From Niastella sp. OAS944 (GTDB lineage: Bacteria > Bacteroidota > Bacteroidia > Chitinophagales > Chitinophagaceae): DNA of 64,000 nucleotides. Below the pieces are notes generated by a model. The model ran no database searches and was not told where the DNA came from. It worked only from the letters and a program-made list of their open reading frames with translations. How positions within the stretch are numbered: position 1 is the first letter of the stretch; every line of letters starts with the position of its first letter. Shown piece by piece: positions 54,280 to 62,616 of this stretch. The position numbers were made by a program, and so were the translations under genes. The stretch spans positions 186,001-250,000 of the forward strand of contig JANUBW010000010.1 of NCBI GenBank assembly GCA_024809215.1, in the 5' to 3' direction.

Positions 54280-55428
54280 TTATGGAATAGGTGCAGGTGC
54301 TGCAGAAGCCATAGGCTCTCGTGCCGATTTTCGTTTCTGCTTTGCAATTCTATGAGTTGCTTTAATTAATGGCTGTTCAACCCATTTATAAAATCTTATC
54401 GATATAGTGGTAGCAATTGCTACTTGTACAATGATTGCCAGATCGGCCGGCATAAAAAAGCCTGCATATTTATACAGTATCCTGAATAATTCAAATACTG
54501 TTAGATGTATCAGGTAAATTGAGTAAGAGGCGTCACCACAAAGAAGGAGCCATTTGTTATTCCAGATCTTTCCAAAAAGATTGTTTTTTTCCATGAATAT
54601 GCAGCCAAATGCAATGCATGCACTTGGCAACCCAAATAACAAAACACGTTTCATGCTTAACGTCCCGCTTAATACTCCTCCTAACTCAGAAACCAATCCA
54701 AATCCAAAAATGATGAGTAATATATAGCTCGCTAGTCCAATCGTTAAGAACGTGAGCGCGAGCGTGTTAGAAACTTTCGTGCCATTTAAATAAAGCTTGC
54801 AAATACAAACTCCTATTAAAAACTCTAACATAATAGAGTTGGTAATAAATAAATATCTGAAATCTGACCCTTGTAAAGAATATCCTAGCGCGACTAATGC
54901 CATAATTATGACAACAAATAGGAGAGCTTTATTTTTAGCCTTTGTCACAATAGCCAGGAAGAAAAGAATATAGAAAAACCATTCAAATGCCAGACTCCAT
55001 CCAATTATCAAAAATGGAGAGTATGATAGTGGTAAGCCACTAAGCGGCAGAATGAAAACCGTATCAATTAATGAACTAATTAAATTTTGTAGCGAAATAT
55101 TCGCCGCCTCGCCTTGCAATAATATCGGTATAACAATTACACCTAAGTAAATAAAACTGGCAATATAGTACACAGGATTAATTCGTCTAAACCGTTTTGC
55201 CAAAAAGTAAACACCGTCTTCTTTCCCTTTGTAATTATTAGCAACAAGTGTTATGATAAATCCAGATATTATAAAAAAAAGGTCTACACCTATTGCCCCA
55301 AAGTTTTGAAGATGATAGAAATTTTGCTGCTTGGAAACACCAAATTCCATTTGTACATCAATCGAGTGGACATAAACTACCAGGAGGGCTGCAACTGCGC
55401 GCAGGCATTGAATAGAATTGAGTTTCAT
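54280..55428 (-). CDS. Acyltransferase-3 family membrane protein (OafA-like)
   Basis: The ATG at 55428 is preferred because the family signature starts there (SIQCLRAVAALLVVYVHS); the frame is open for another 31 codons upstream, overlapping the MauE gene. About 382 residues, ten membrane segments, motifs GAIGVDLFFIISGFII, RFRRINPVYYIAS, WSLAFEWFFYI and SYSIYLIHLTVFEL. These enzymes O-acetylate surface sugars. Together with the glycosyltransferase fusion it points to a surface-polysaccharide modification function within the cluster. Confidence 0.9.
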   Translation of the reverse strand: MKLNSIQCLRAVAALLVVYVHSIDVQMEFGVSKQQNFYHLQNFGAIGVDLFFIISGFIITLVANNYKGKEDGVYFLAKRFRRINPVYYIASFIYLGVIVIPILLQGEAANISLQNLISSLIDTVFILPLSGLPLSYSPFLIIGWSLAFEWFFYILFFLAIVTKAKNKALLFVVIIMALVALGYSLQGSDFRYLFITNSIMLEFLIGVCICKLYLNGTKVSNTLALTFLTIGLASYILLIIFGFGLVSELGGVLSGTLSMKRVLLFGLPSACIAFGCIFMEKNNLFGKIWNNKWLLLCGDASYSIYLIHLTVFELFRILYKYAGFFMPADLAIIVQVAIATTISIRFYKWVEQPLIKATHRIAKQKRKSAREPMASAAPAPIP

Positions 55429-55498
55429 TTTACGTTGAGTTAGTTGTTGCCTAATTTTAGTCTGATGGGATAGTGTGTTGAATGCTGTTAGAATGAAT

Positions 55499-55987
55499 TT
55501 AATCGGTTTGGTAGACGACAATATTTTTTCTGTAAAGTATAATTCCGATTATGATTAATATAATGTACGAGATGTTAAATATTAAATGATCTTTCCAAGA
55601 AAGTAATTCAATTATACCTCCGCAACTACACGGCAGGTTTGTTTCGAAAATCATTAGGACGGCAACGTAGAGTGTAAATATTATCATCAAGAAAAGAGAA
55701 GCATATAGTCCTTTTAATCTATATCGAGGTGTTATCAGCAACAGTGAAATAATAAATTCTAAAAGTGGTAATCCCCATGCAATTAAAGGAGCGATTGGCT
55801 CTAAGATTGGGGATTCACCAATCTGCTTTCTAAAAATCGAAATATCTATTAATTTACTTAATCCGGTATATAGAAAGAGTATAACAACAAGTATAGAAAT
55901 TATTTCAGTTATATTGGATTTTGATAGTATACTTTGCTTAAAGCCTTGCCCCATTCTTTTGTCTCTTTGAACAAATGATTTTTCCAT
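55499..55987 (-). CDS. MauE/DoxX-like redox membrane protein (locus 2)
   Basis: 162 residues, the same length as the locus 1 copy, with four membrane segments and the Cys pair PCSCGG in the loop before segment four. The LYTGLSKLIDISIF and SWKDHLIFNISY phrases align with the copy at 30931. First gene of a minus-strand run that leads to the redoxin lipoprotein and the peptide array; probably the disulfide-generating membrane component (inference). Confidence 0.88.
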   Translation of the reverse strand: MEKSFVQRDKRMGQGFKQSILSKSNITEIISILVVILFLYTGLSKLIDISIFRKQIGESPILEPIAPLIAWGLPLLEFIISLLLITPRYRLKGLYASLFLMIIFTLYVAVLMIFETNLPCSCGGIIELLSWKDHLIFNISYIILIIIGIILYRKNIVVYQTD

Positions 55988-56025
55988 CTTTAATAGTTGA
56001 TAATGGTTAATGGTTGTTTAAGTCG

Positions 56026-56153
56026 CACCCGGAGGCGAAAGCTGGTGAAAAATGGTAGCGTCCATTTCTCCATTAAGTCGGAAACAGTTAATAAAAATTT
56101 CACTGACCCTCATTTAGTCAACAAACTGTCTCACCGGCTTTCAGCCAGGGTGT
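56026..56153. repeat. Imperfect inverted repeat upstream of MauE gene
   Basis: CACCCGGAGGCGAAAGCTGGTG near 56026-56047 faces CACCGGCTTTCAGCCAGGGTG near 56133-56153, nearly complementary over 20 bases with about 85 bases between. It may be a REP-like or insertion-end structure, or part of the MauE promoter region. Confidence 0.4.
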
Positions 56154-56159
56154 TATATT

Positions 56160-56490
56160 ATGGCTTATCATGATTTTGGTTTGTACCTGCCGTCTTGGCC
56201 CCGGCTTAAAAGCCAGCGCGTACCGGCGGAAACCTTATCCGTTAAAGGATAGAAATTTGTAGCTACCTTTCGGTAGGGAGTTATAGTAATTTGTGTGCTT
56301 AGCTTCTTAGTAATTAAAATTCATTGCCAGAAAGTGATTATATCATAAGAATAGGGCCTTAACCAGTTTTTGCAATCTTCCGGAGGCAATCATCCGGAGC
56401 ATCATTCATTCTGTATGCAAGTTACATAGCCTTATTGTCTATTTTTGTAAGATTGTTGTCGAAAAATGTTGAATTGTTGTAGAAATATGT
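56160..56490. repeat. Duplicated structured non-coding segment, copy 1
   Basis: About 330 bases nearly identical to 61905-62230. It holds several small stems: GGCTTaaaaGCC, TATCC/GGATA, CTACC/GGTAG and CTTCCGG/TCCGGAG. In both copies it lies directly 3' of an AraC-type gene end on the minus strand (here only a relic). It could be a structured 3' UTR, a small RNA, or part of a mobile unit. Confidence 0.7.
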
Positions 56491-56509
56491 GATATTCATG
56501 ACCGTTATA

Positions 56510-56560
56510 ATGAATATGTCGACTGCCATTTTGAAGGCGTCATTTTAACTCTTTCTTGTT
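56510..56560 (-). pseudogene. 3'-end relic of an AraC-type HTH gene
   Basis: On the minus strand the bases match the last codons of the intact AraC gene at 62251 (KKEF/L-K-M-T-P, WQ, TY), with a one-base deletion before the ATG of MTP and no upstream gene. It is joined to copy 1 of the duplicated segment in the same order as at 62.2 kb. Confidence 0.65.
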
Positions 56561-56695
56561 AGCGGGGTGATTTTATCAGCTTTATGTGACCAGGTTACCA
56601 GTTTTCCCATAATCAGGAATTATATAGACAAACAGTCAGGATAGACCAGAAATTGCTACGTCAATTTTAAGAGAATGTTGCATTTATTGGGATGT

Positions 56696-56780
56696 GCTGT
56701 TCCTAAAAAAAGTTTCTTTTTTTTTAGGAGTAATTAGAGATTCGGTTTTAAAAAGTTGTTTTACGTTATGAGAACTTGGT
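56696..56780 (+). pseudogene. Relic of a FecI-FecR intergenic region
   Basis: The order cctaaaaaaa, a T-run, aattagaga, aaaaagttgtt, gagaac matches the FecI-FecR gap of locus 2 at 34443-34520 (ctaaaaaaaa, T-run, aattagaga, aaaaagttgtt, gagaac). The hairpin CCTAAAAAAA/TTTTTTTAGG occupies the place of the post-FecI A/T hairpin. No FecR follows; esterase codons begin instead. Confidence 0.55.
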
Positions 56781-56786
56781 CAAATT

Positions 56787-56900
56787 GGCCTTTATCAAAA
56801 ATTATCGGAAAAGGAATGGTTAGACCCTATGCTTACTTCTATAATAAAAGAAGGTTTATATTATGAGATTTCTCAGAAGTCCTCAAGCAAAATTGAATAG
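56787..56900 (+). pseudogene. C-terminal relic of an alpha/beta hydrolase (esterase)
   Basis: Reading GLYQKLSEKEWLDPMLT, then SIIKEGLY and ending at TAG 56900, it aligns with the C-terminus of the esterase at 42688 (GFIQRQPVNEWLNPILDFLK, then KEKLYREF). Everything upstream in that gene is missing. It directly precedes the amidohydrolase gene, as the esterase precedes the S9 peptidase in locus 2. Confidence 0.65.
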
Positions 56901-57009
56901 ATAATATGATCTCATCATAAAAATTCCTTAGTTGGATAATTGTAGTGTTGTGTTATGGTGTTGTATATTAGTAGACCGTGGGCATATTTAAAATGAAAAA
57001 CTGATTATA

Positions 57010-59943
57010 ATGCTTTATCGAATTTATGGGCCGATGGGGGTTTGTTTTTGCCTCCTAAATTGTCTTTTTGCGTTTGCTCAAACAATTAAAAATGGTGCAG
57101 ATGTTGAGCTTTATAACGATAAGAAGGCTTTAAGTATCAATTCTTTTACTAAAGATTATTCTCAATTGCCGATCAAACCAGAACGTACTATTAAATTTAC
57201 TACTAACGAAGGCTCGTACATGAATATTGACGTATCACCCAATGGTAAGCAGTTGTTGTTCGATCTGGTAGGTGATATTCATCTGGTATCGTCTAAGGGG
57301 GGGAAGACACGTCAATTAACTCATGGGTTAGGAGTAAAATCAAAACCTGTCTGGTCGCATGATGGTAAGGCTTTCTACTATATAAGCGATGACAATGGAG
57401 AGTTACGCATGTACAAACAATCAATCAGTGGAGAGATAATTACGATGTTGTCGTCTTCAGATATTTCAATTAAGGAAAGAACTGATCTCAGGTCTCCTAA
57501 TGGGCGCTACTTTGCCTATGTAAGAGATACCAATAATACAAAAGTCCTGATTTTATATGATTCTGTAAAAGATTGTAAGAAGATCCTGATTAGCTCACTA
57601 TTATCAAAACCTTATTCCTATACGAAGTATACAATTTTATCTCAGTTTGCCTTTTCTCCTGATTCAAAAAGTATTTATATCGGATATGGTGGAAAAATTC
57701 ATCAAGTATTCATACAGGATGGAAAAAACCATATTATTCCATTTTCTGCAAATGTTAAATCGGATTTAGGAGCATTTGTATATAATAAGTTTCGCATTTC
57801 TTATGACAGTTTTGAATTGAAATATATGCGTTCAATAAATCGCCGCGCCGATGGTAAACAATTGGTTTTCTCAGGACTAGGAAAAGTTTTTGTCATGGAT
57901 TTGCTAAAGGGTACCCCTAAACTTATTGCTCAGCAGGACGCAATGCAATTTCAACCAATATATTCTTTTGATGGCCAGTGGATTGCGTATGTCACTTGGA
58001 ACGACAAATATGGCGGCCAGCTTTGGAAGGTCAATAGCGCTGGTGGTCCACCTGAACAGTTGACAAAAATTCCCGGTCATTATCAACGACCGGCCTGGTC
58101 ACCAGATGGCAAGTGGATAGCGATTTTAAGGGGTAAACCTACATTAAATGACCGCGATGAACCCGGAACTGGAACTCTTGAACTGATACCGACAAGCGAT
58201 GGTGAGCCAATAGTGATAGAGGATTCAGTTCCTTTATGGAACTGTATTTCTTTTTCGAGTGACAGTAAGAAAGTGATTTTCCAACCTAAGTTTAGAACTA
58301 AGGATGATCATAAAAACTGTGATATGTTAGTTGCAAAAAGTATCGATGGTTCATTATTAGAGGTGATTGCTGAAGGTCTCGAAGACCGTTATATTCAACA
58401 GCGGACATTGTCTTCAGATGGAAAATATCTCGTATATTCTGCAAGGGAAGACATATATTTACTTCCAATTGAAGCTGGTAAGGTATTGCAATTATCCACT
58501 AATAATCCTCAAGCAATAAAGATTGGCCCAGGAGTGGATCCAGTTTGGGAATCAAATGGTCGAAAACTTTGCTGGACCTACAGTAATCATTTTTATAGTA
58601 TAGACTGCGAGCAAATAAAAAAGGATGAAAAAAGTATTAAAGCGACTGAAGATATAAAACTTTCCTTTGAGGTTCCTTCCAACTATGGTAAAGGTGTTGT
58701 TGCGATTAAGGGTGCAAGAATAATTACTCTGAAAGGTAAAGAAGTAATTGAAGATGGAACCATTTTAGTTAAAAATGGAAGAATTATAAATATAGGTAAA
58801 GTTGACGAGGTATTTATACCTGAAGGAATCACAATTCTTGACGCGAAAGGAAAAACAATTATGCCTGGAATTATCGATCTCCACTTGCATATGCGGTTAT
58901 CTCCTGATATTTTTCCCCAACAATCGTGGATGTTTTTGGCTAATCTCGCTTATGGTGTAACTACCGCCCGGGATCCTTCACTTAATTTTGATTCGTTTGG
59001 CTATACTGAATTATTACATTCTGGAAAAATGCTTGGTCCAAGATTATATTCTGTAGGAAGGGCAGCTAGGATTGGCGACGGACTAATTAAGTTGGATAAT
59101 TTGGAAGATGCACGGGCCTTTGCTAAAAAGCGTTCAGCCTTAGGTGGTACTGTTGTAAAACAATACATGCTTCATGATCGCCGACAAAAGCAATTGCTTT
59201 TGATCGCCTGTAGGGAAGCCGGTTTGAATATGACCAATGAAGGCCCATTAGATCCTTTGGATCAAATAGCTATGATAAAGGATGGAAGTACTGGCATTGA
59301 ACACAATCCAGTATGGGGTGAAGTTTATAATGATGTGCTTCAATTGATTGCCCATTCTGGAGTTTTTTTCACGCCTACAATTCAAGTAACCTTAGGTCCC
59401 GAAGAACCAGCTAAAGAATATTTTAAGTATAAATTCTGGAGAGTGCCAGATGATAAAATGAAACAGTTTATAAAGAGCGACTCTGACCGTTTGTTTTGGT
59501 CAGGCAGTGGTGCTGAGTCTTTAGAGAATATTCAAAATACTGTTGCAAAGGATACGATCGGTATGACTTTCCTTGCACCCGCACGCATTAACGCGCGCAT
59601 GACAAAAATTGGCGTAAAAGTAGGATTAGGAAGTCATGGAAATGATCAGGGTATTGGTGCGCACAATGAGTTATGGGCACTTCAAATGGGGGGGCTTACA
59701 AATCTTGAGGCATTAAGAGCTGCAACACTAACAGGTGCCGAAGCCTTAGGCATACAAGAAGATGTCGGATCATTAGAGGTGAGTAAAATTGCTGATCTAA
59801 TTATACTCAATAAAAACCCATTAGATGACATTCATAATAGCCGAGAAATACAGTATATAATGAAAGACGGTATATTGTATGATGGTAACACCTTAAATGA
59901 AGTTTGGCCAAAAAAAAATAAGTTCTTAGGTTTTGGGAGATGA
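57010..59943 (+). CDS. Secreted TolB-propeller/amidohydrolase fusion
   Basis: 977 residues: signal peptide (LNCLFAFAQ), a TolB-like propeller of about 520 residues (SPNGKQLLFDLVG, SHDGKAFYYISDD, SPDGKWIAILRGK), and an amidohydrolase domain with IDLHLH (His 625 and 627), a VKQY Lys near residue 716, GIEHNPVWG and SHGNDQG. Such fusions are taken to be periplasmic peptidases or amidases acting on dipeptides or cyclic amides. It occupies the post-esterase slot in the decayed third locus. Confidence 0.9.
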   Translation: MLYRIYGPMGVCFCLLNCLFAFAQTIKNGADVELYNDKKALSINSFTKDYSQLPIKPERTIKFTTNEGSYMNIDVSPNGKQLLFDLVGDIHLVSSKGGKTRQLTHGLGVKSKPVWSHDGKAFYYISDDNGELRMYKQSISGEIITMLSSSDISIKERTDLRSPNGRYFAYVRDTNNTKVLILYDSVKDCKKILISSLLSKPYSYTKYTILSQFAFSPDSKSIYIGYGGKIHQVFIQDGKNHIIPFSANVKSDLGAFVYNKFRISYDSFELKYMRSINRRADGKQLVFSGLGKVFVMDLLKGTPKLIAQQDAMQFQPIYSFDGQWIAYVTWNDKYGGQLWKVNSAGGPPEQLTKIPGHYQRPAWSPDGKWIAILRGKPTLNDRDEPGTGTLELIPTSDGEPIVIEDSVPLWNCISFSSDSKKVIFQPKFRTKDDHKNCDMLVAKSIDGSLLEVIAEGLEDRYIQQRTLSSDGKYLVYSAREDIYLLPIEAGKVLQLSTNNPQAIKIGPGVDPVWESNGRKLCWTYSNHFYSIDCEQIKKDEKSIKATEDIKLSFEVPSNYGKGVVAIKGARIITLKGKEVIEDGTILVKNGRIINIGKVDEVFIPEGITILDAKGKTIMPGIIDLHLHMRLSPDIFPQQSWMFLANLAYGVTTARDPSLNFDSFGYTELLHSGKMLGPRLYSVGRAARIGDGLIKLDNLEDARAFAKKRSALGGTVVKQYMLHDRRQKQLLLIACREAGLNMTNEGPLDPLDQIAMIKDGSTGIEHNPVWGEVYNDVLQLIAHSGVFFTPTIQVTLGPEEPAKEYFKYKFWRVPDDKMKQFIKSDSDRLFWSGSGAESLENIQNTVAKDTIGMTFLAPARINARMTKIGVKVGLGSHGNDQGIGAHNELWALQMGGLTNLEALRAATLTGAEALGIQEDVGSLEVSKIADLIILNKNPLDDIHNSREIQYIMKDGILYDGNTLNEVWPKKNKFLGFGR

Positions 59944-60184
59944 AACACTGAACTTATAAAAATAGCATCATGAGTACCTAAGTAATCAACTCTAAGGTCC
60001 GCTAATTTTGTTCACCCCCCCCTGTTTTAAGTAACAATTTAATGCAGGTATTTAATTATTCCGTGAGGCTGCCTCAACTGCTAATTACTATTTGTTAGTG
60101 TCATGCTGGTAAGTTGACCCACCTCAGGTAATAGCTGTTAAGTGCTAAAAAGTGATTTTTGCTTTCTCAAACAGATTAGAATGC

Positions 60185-60596
60185 ATGTCCCAAAAACCTT
60201 TAGCGATGGAGCAGTTAAAACAAATTCTTCAACTCAGAGATGTTGGTGTTAAAATCCGGGGAGATTGTTCGGCGCACAGGCATCAGCCGCAATACGGTAC
60301 GTAAATATCTTCAATCGATTGAAAATAATAATATACCATCTGAACTGCAACTTACCCATAAAGTATATTGCAGTGATGTATATGAACACGATCTGCAGCG
60401 ATATACTCAGTTACAATTATATTTTAATCAAAGCGCTTCGGAGTTGTCGAAGACGGGTGTTATTGACCAGGCAAGCGGCGAACAATTACCTGCCAAGTAT
60501 TTATTGCCCTACTTCCTTAAAGTGGATTATTTTTTTGTAAGGCGGTTCACTCACTGCAAACGACATAGATTATTGATAGTATTAACAGCATGCTGA
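60185..60596 (+). pseudogene. IS21-family transposase (IstA) fragment with frameshift
   Basis: From ATG 60185 the frame reads SQKPLAMEQLKQILQLRDVG, then an extra G in the run near 60258 shifts it; the next frame continues EIVRRTGISRNTVRKYL and LSKTGVI before the similarity ends. The catalytic domain is missing. It is a different IstA copy from the relic at 43.5-44.0 kb. Confidence 0.8.
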
Positions 60597-60671
60597 TTTA
60601 TTTTACAGGCGCTCCTGCAAAGCGAAAATTTAAAGTCGGGCAATTCTCTTGGACGGTTAATTCACCCTGGT

Positions 60672-60720
60672 ATTAAAAGGCGAACTGCAAGCTACTTAAC
60701 TCAGTACTTGCAGTTCTGAA
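60672..60720 (-). terminator. Terminator of peptide gene 60736
   Basis: GAACTGCAAG and CTTGCAGTTC pair perfectly over 10 bp with a 16-base loop, and a T-run follows in the minus direction. It terminates the family A peptide transcript. Confidence 0.8.
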
Positions 60721-60735
60721 ATGAGCCAATGATTA

Positions 60736-60999
60736 TTACTCAGTTACTGTTTCAAATATAAATTTGCAATCAGTTGCTGGAACTGCTGTTGGACAGTTTA
60801 AAATTGGCCTAGTAGTAGCAAATTGGAATTTTGTCCCAGGGATAGTAGTTTCAATTGTTGCTACTTTAGGGCATGTAAATGCTGTAGTTGTGTTCGTTGT
60901 ATAGAGACAATATACTGGAGATTTGGCTTTAAATGCCAAAGCGCCGCCAACAACTGCTAACACAACCAGAGATGTCAAAATTACTTTTGCTCTTTTCAT
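60736..60999 (-). CDS. Small secreted peptide, family A, copy 5
   Basis: 87 residues, differing from copy 1 (47853) by a Val/Ile change and a shorter C-terminus. Four Cys in PVYCLY, FTCPK, LNCPTAVP and TDCKF. The flanking DNA is also duplicated (see 47860-48437 against 60740-61313). Promoter motif 55 bp upstream. Confidence 0.85.
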   Translation of the reverse strand: MKRAKVILTSLVVLAVVGGALAFKAKSPVYCLYTTNTTTAFTCPKVATIETTIPGTKFQFATTRPILNCPTAVPATDCKFIFETVTE

Positions 61000-61053
61000 A
61001 GTAATAGTTGCTTTTTTTGTTAAAAGCTAAACTTAATTATTTGATTAAAATTT

Positions 61054-61086
61054 ACCTACTCTTTTGTATGGTTTTCGGTTACCCCA
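61054..61086 (-). promoter_or_regulatory. Shared peptide promoter motif (family A copy 5)
   Basis: Coding direction: GGGGTAACCGAAAACC, eight bases, GAGTAGGT, about 55 bp from the ATG at 60999. Confidence 0.65.
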
Positions 61087-61186
61087 TTTTCTAACAAAAT
61101 ATTAGTTCAGGTGGACCCTTGCCTTCCCTTTTATTTTGCTTAATTCATATCATTGCAACGAATATCTAATAAATAGAATTAAACAA

Positions 61187-61459
61187 CTAAGGTTCATCAG
61201 TAACTATATTGAATGTGAATGTGCAATGTGATGTTGGAACTGCTGTTGGACAATTCAAAACTGTTCTGGTAGTTGCCCATTTAATATTCGAACCTGGTTC
61301 AGTAGTTTCAATATTTCGTATTTTAGGACAAGTTATTGCTCCGGCTGGGACGTTTGTTGTATAGAGACAATATACAGGAGATTTGGCTTTAAAAGCCAAT
61401 GCGCCACCGACTACTGCTAGCACAACCAGAGAAGTCAAAATTACTCTAGCTCTTTTCAT
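61187..61459 (-). CDS. Small secreted peptide, family A, copy 6 (mosaic)
   Basis: From ATG 61459, 90 residues. The 5' half (MKRARVILTSL, LAVVGGALAFKAKSPVYC) is like copies 1 and 5; the 3' half (PGSNIKWATTRTVLNCPTAVP and HCTFTFNIVTDEP) is almost identical to copy 2 at 48310. The switch lies near 61313, suggesting recombination between copies. Promoter motif 52 bp upstream. Confidence 0.85.
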   Translation of the reverse strand: MKRARVILTSLVVLAVVGGALAFKAKSPVYCLYTTNVPAGAITCPKIRNIETTEPGSNIKWATTRTVLNCPTAVPTSHCTFTFNIVTDEP

Positions 61460-61510
61460 AATAATGGTTGCTTTTTTAAAAAAAAGCAAAAAATTTATTT
61501 GATTAAACTT

Positions 61511-61544
61511 GCCTACTCGTTTATAATGGTTTTCGGCTACCCCA
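61511..61544 (-). promoter_or_regulatory. Shared peptide promoter motif (family A copy 6)
   Basis: Coding direction: GGGGTAGCCGAAAACC, nine bases, GAGTAGGC, about 52 bp from the ATG at 61459. Confidence 0.65.
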
Positions 61545-61580
61545 TTTCCTAACATAATGCCAGTTCGGGTACATACTTCC

Positions 61581-61604
61581 TATCTATCTATCTATCTATC
61601 TATC
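61581..61604. repeat. Six-unit TATC microsatellite
   Basis: TATC is repeated six times in the spacer between copy 6 and the broken copy. The homologous spacer at 49.56-49.60 kb has no expanded run, so it arose here by slippage. Confidence 0.9.
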
Positions 61605-61661
61605 CATTATGTTGGAATTATAAACATTGCAATGAATATTCAGTGAAATAAACATTTACTA

Positions 61662-61903
61662 CTACTGTTCATCAATGATTATGTCGTAAGTAAATGTGCA
61701 AATTGATGCTGGAACCGCTGTTGGACAATTTAAAATCTGCCTAGTAGTGGTCCATTGATTTGTGTGCCAGGTAGTTTATTTTCAATTGTCGCTACCCGCG
61801 GAGAAGTTACTGCTCCAACTGGATTTGTTAAATAAAGACAATATACTGGCAGTTTAGATTTAAATGCCAACGCACCCCCAACAGCTAACACAATAAGAGA
61901 TAT
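61662..61903 (-). pseudogene. Broken family A peptide gene (3)
   Basis: Close to copy 3 (LAFKSKLPVYCLYLTN, IENKLPGTQI) but the start and first part of the signal are replaced at 61903 by the duplicated non-coding segment, the TCP Cys has become Ser, and a one-base deletion after PGTQI shifts the frame into a stop. Confidence 0.8.
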
Positions 61904-61904
61904 C

Positions 61905-62230
61905 TTATGACTTATTAAGATTTTGGTTTGTACCTGCCGTCTTGGCCCCGGCTTGAAAGCTAGCGCGTACCGGCGGAAACCTTATCCGTTAAAGGATAGA
62001 AATTTGTAGCTACCCTTCGGTAGGGAGTTATAGTAATTTATGTGCTTAGCTTATTAGTAATTAAAATTCATTGCCAGAAAGAGATTATATCGAAAGAATA
62101 GGCCTTAACCAGTTTTTGCAATCTTCCGGAGGCAATCGTCCGGAGCATCATTCATTCAGTATGCAAGTTACATAGCCTCATTGTCTATTTTTGTAAGATT
62201 GTTATAGGAAATTGTAGAATTGTTGTAGAA
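61905..62230. repeat. Duplicated structured non-coding segment, copy 2
   Basis: Nearly identical to 56160-56490, with few substitutions. It sits between the intact AraC gene (minus strand, ending 62251) and the truncated peptide gene. The same small stems are kept, e.g. CTACC/GGTAG and CTTCCGG/TCCGGAG. Confidence 0.7.
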
Positions 62231-62250
62231 AAATGCAACATTCCTACACG

Positions 62251-62616
62251 TTAGATGGCATATGATAATTGCCATTGGGTAGGCGTCATCTTAAACTCTT
62301 TCTTAAAGGCAGCCGCGAACGAACTCTGCGAGGTATAGAAACATTTTGCTGCTACTTCTTTTTTTGACATTCCTTCTTCAAGAAACCTTTTTGAAGCTTC
62401 CAATCGCGTTTTAACCTGATACTCTTTGATACCTGCTCCGTATACTTCTTTAAAAGCCTTTTCAACTGTGGCTCTGTGGGGAATCGTAATGCATCCCCGT
62501 AATTCAGCAGCTGTTTTATACTGAAAGGGATTTTGATCGATAAGATCTTTGATCTTTTTAATGGCATTGACAATGTAATTAGAATAAGGTCTTTCTTTCT
62601 GGAACATAGTGGTCAA
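62251..62616 (-). CDS. Stand-alone AraC-type HTH regulator, copy 3
   Basis: 121 residues, a bare AraC DNA-binding domain: YKTAAELRGCITIPHRATVEKAF and AAKCFYTSQSSFAAAFKK, ending MTPTQWQLSYAI. Same layout as the tandem pair at 31.8-32.6 kb (GIKEYQVKTRLEASKRFL). It lies next to family A peptides as the others lie next to family B, supporting a link with peptide regulation. Confidence 0.88.
   Translation of the reverse strand: MTTMFQKERPYSNYIVNAIKKIKDLIDQNPFQYKTAAELRGCITIPHRATVEKAFKEVYGAGIKEYQVKTRLEASKRFLEEGMSKKEVAAKCFYTSQSSFAAAFKKEFKMTPTQWQLSYAI

Noticed and set aside
50952-55987. Minus-strand group considered as a lanthipeptide or other modified-peptide cluster
   Set aside because: No LanB/LanC, radical SAM, or peptidase-containing ABC exporter is present; the peptides carry Sec signals instead of GG leaders.
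59995-60003. ggtccgct near 59996, matching the end of tRNA-Asp, considered as attR
   Set aside because: Only eight bases match and nothing of the T-arm is present, so it is not better than chance.
60015-60022. Run of eight C
   Set aside because: A short homopolymer in a spacer without linked gene; could be phase-variable in principle, but no frame depends on it.
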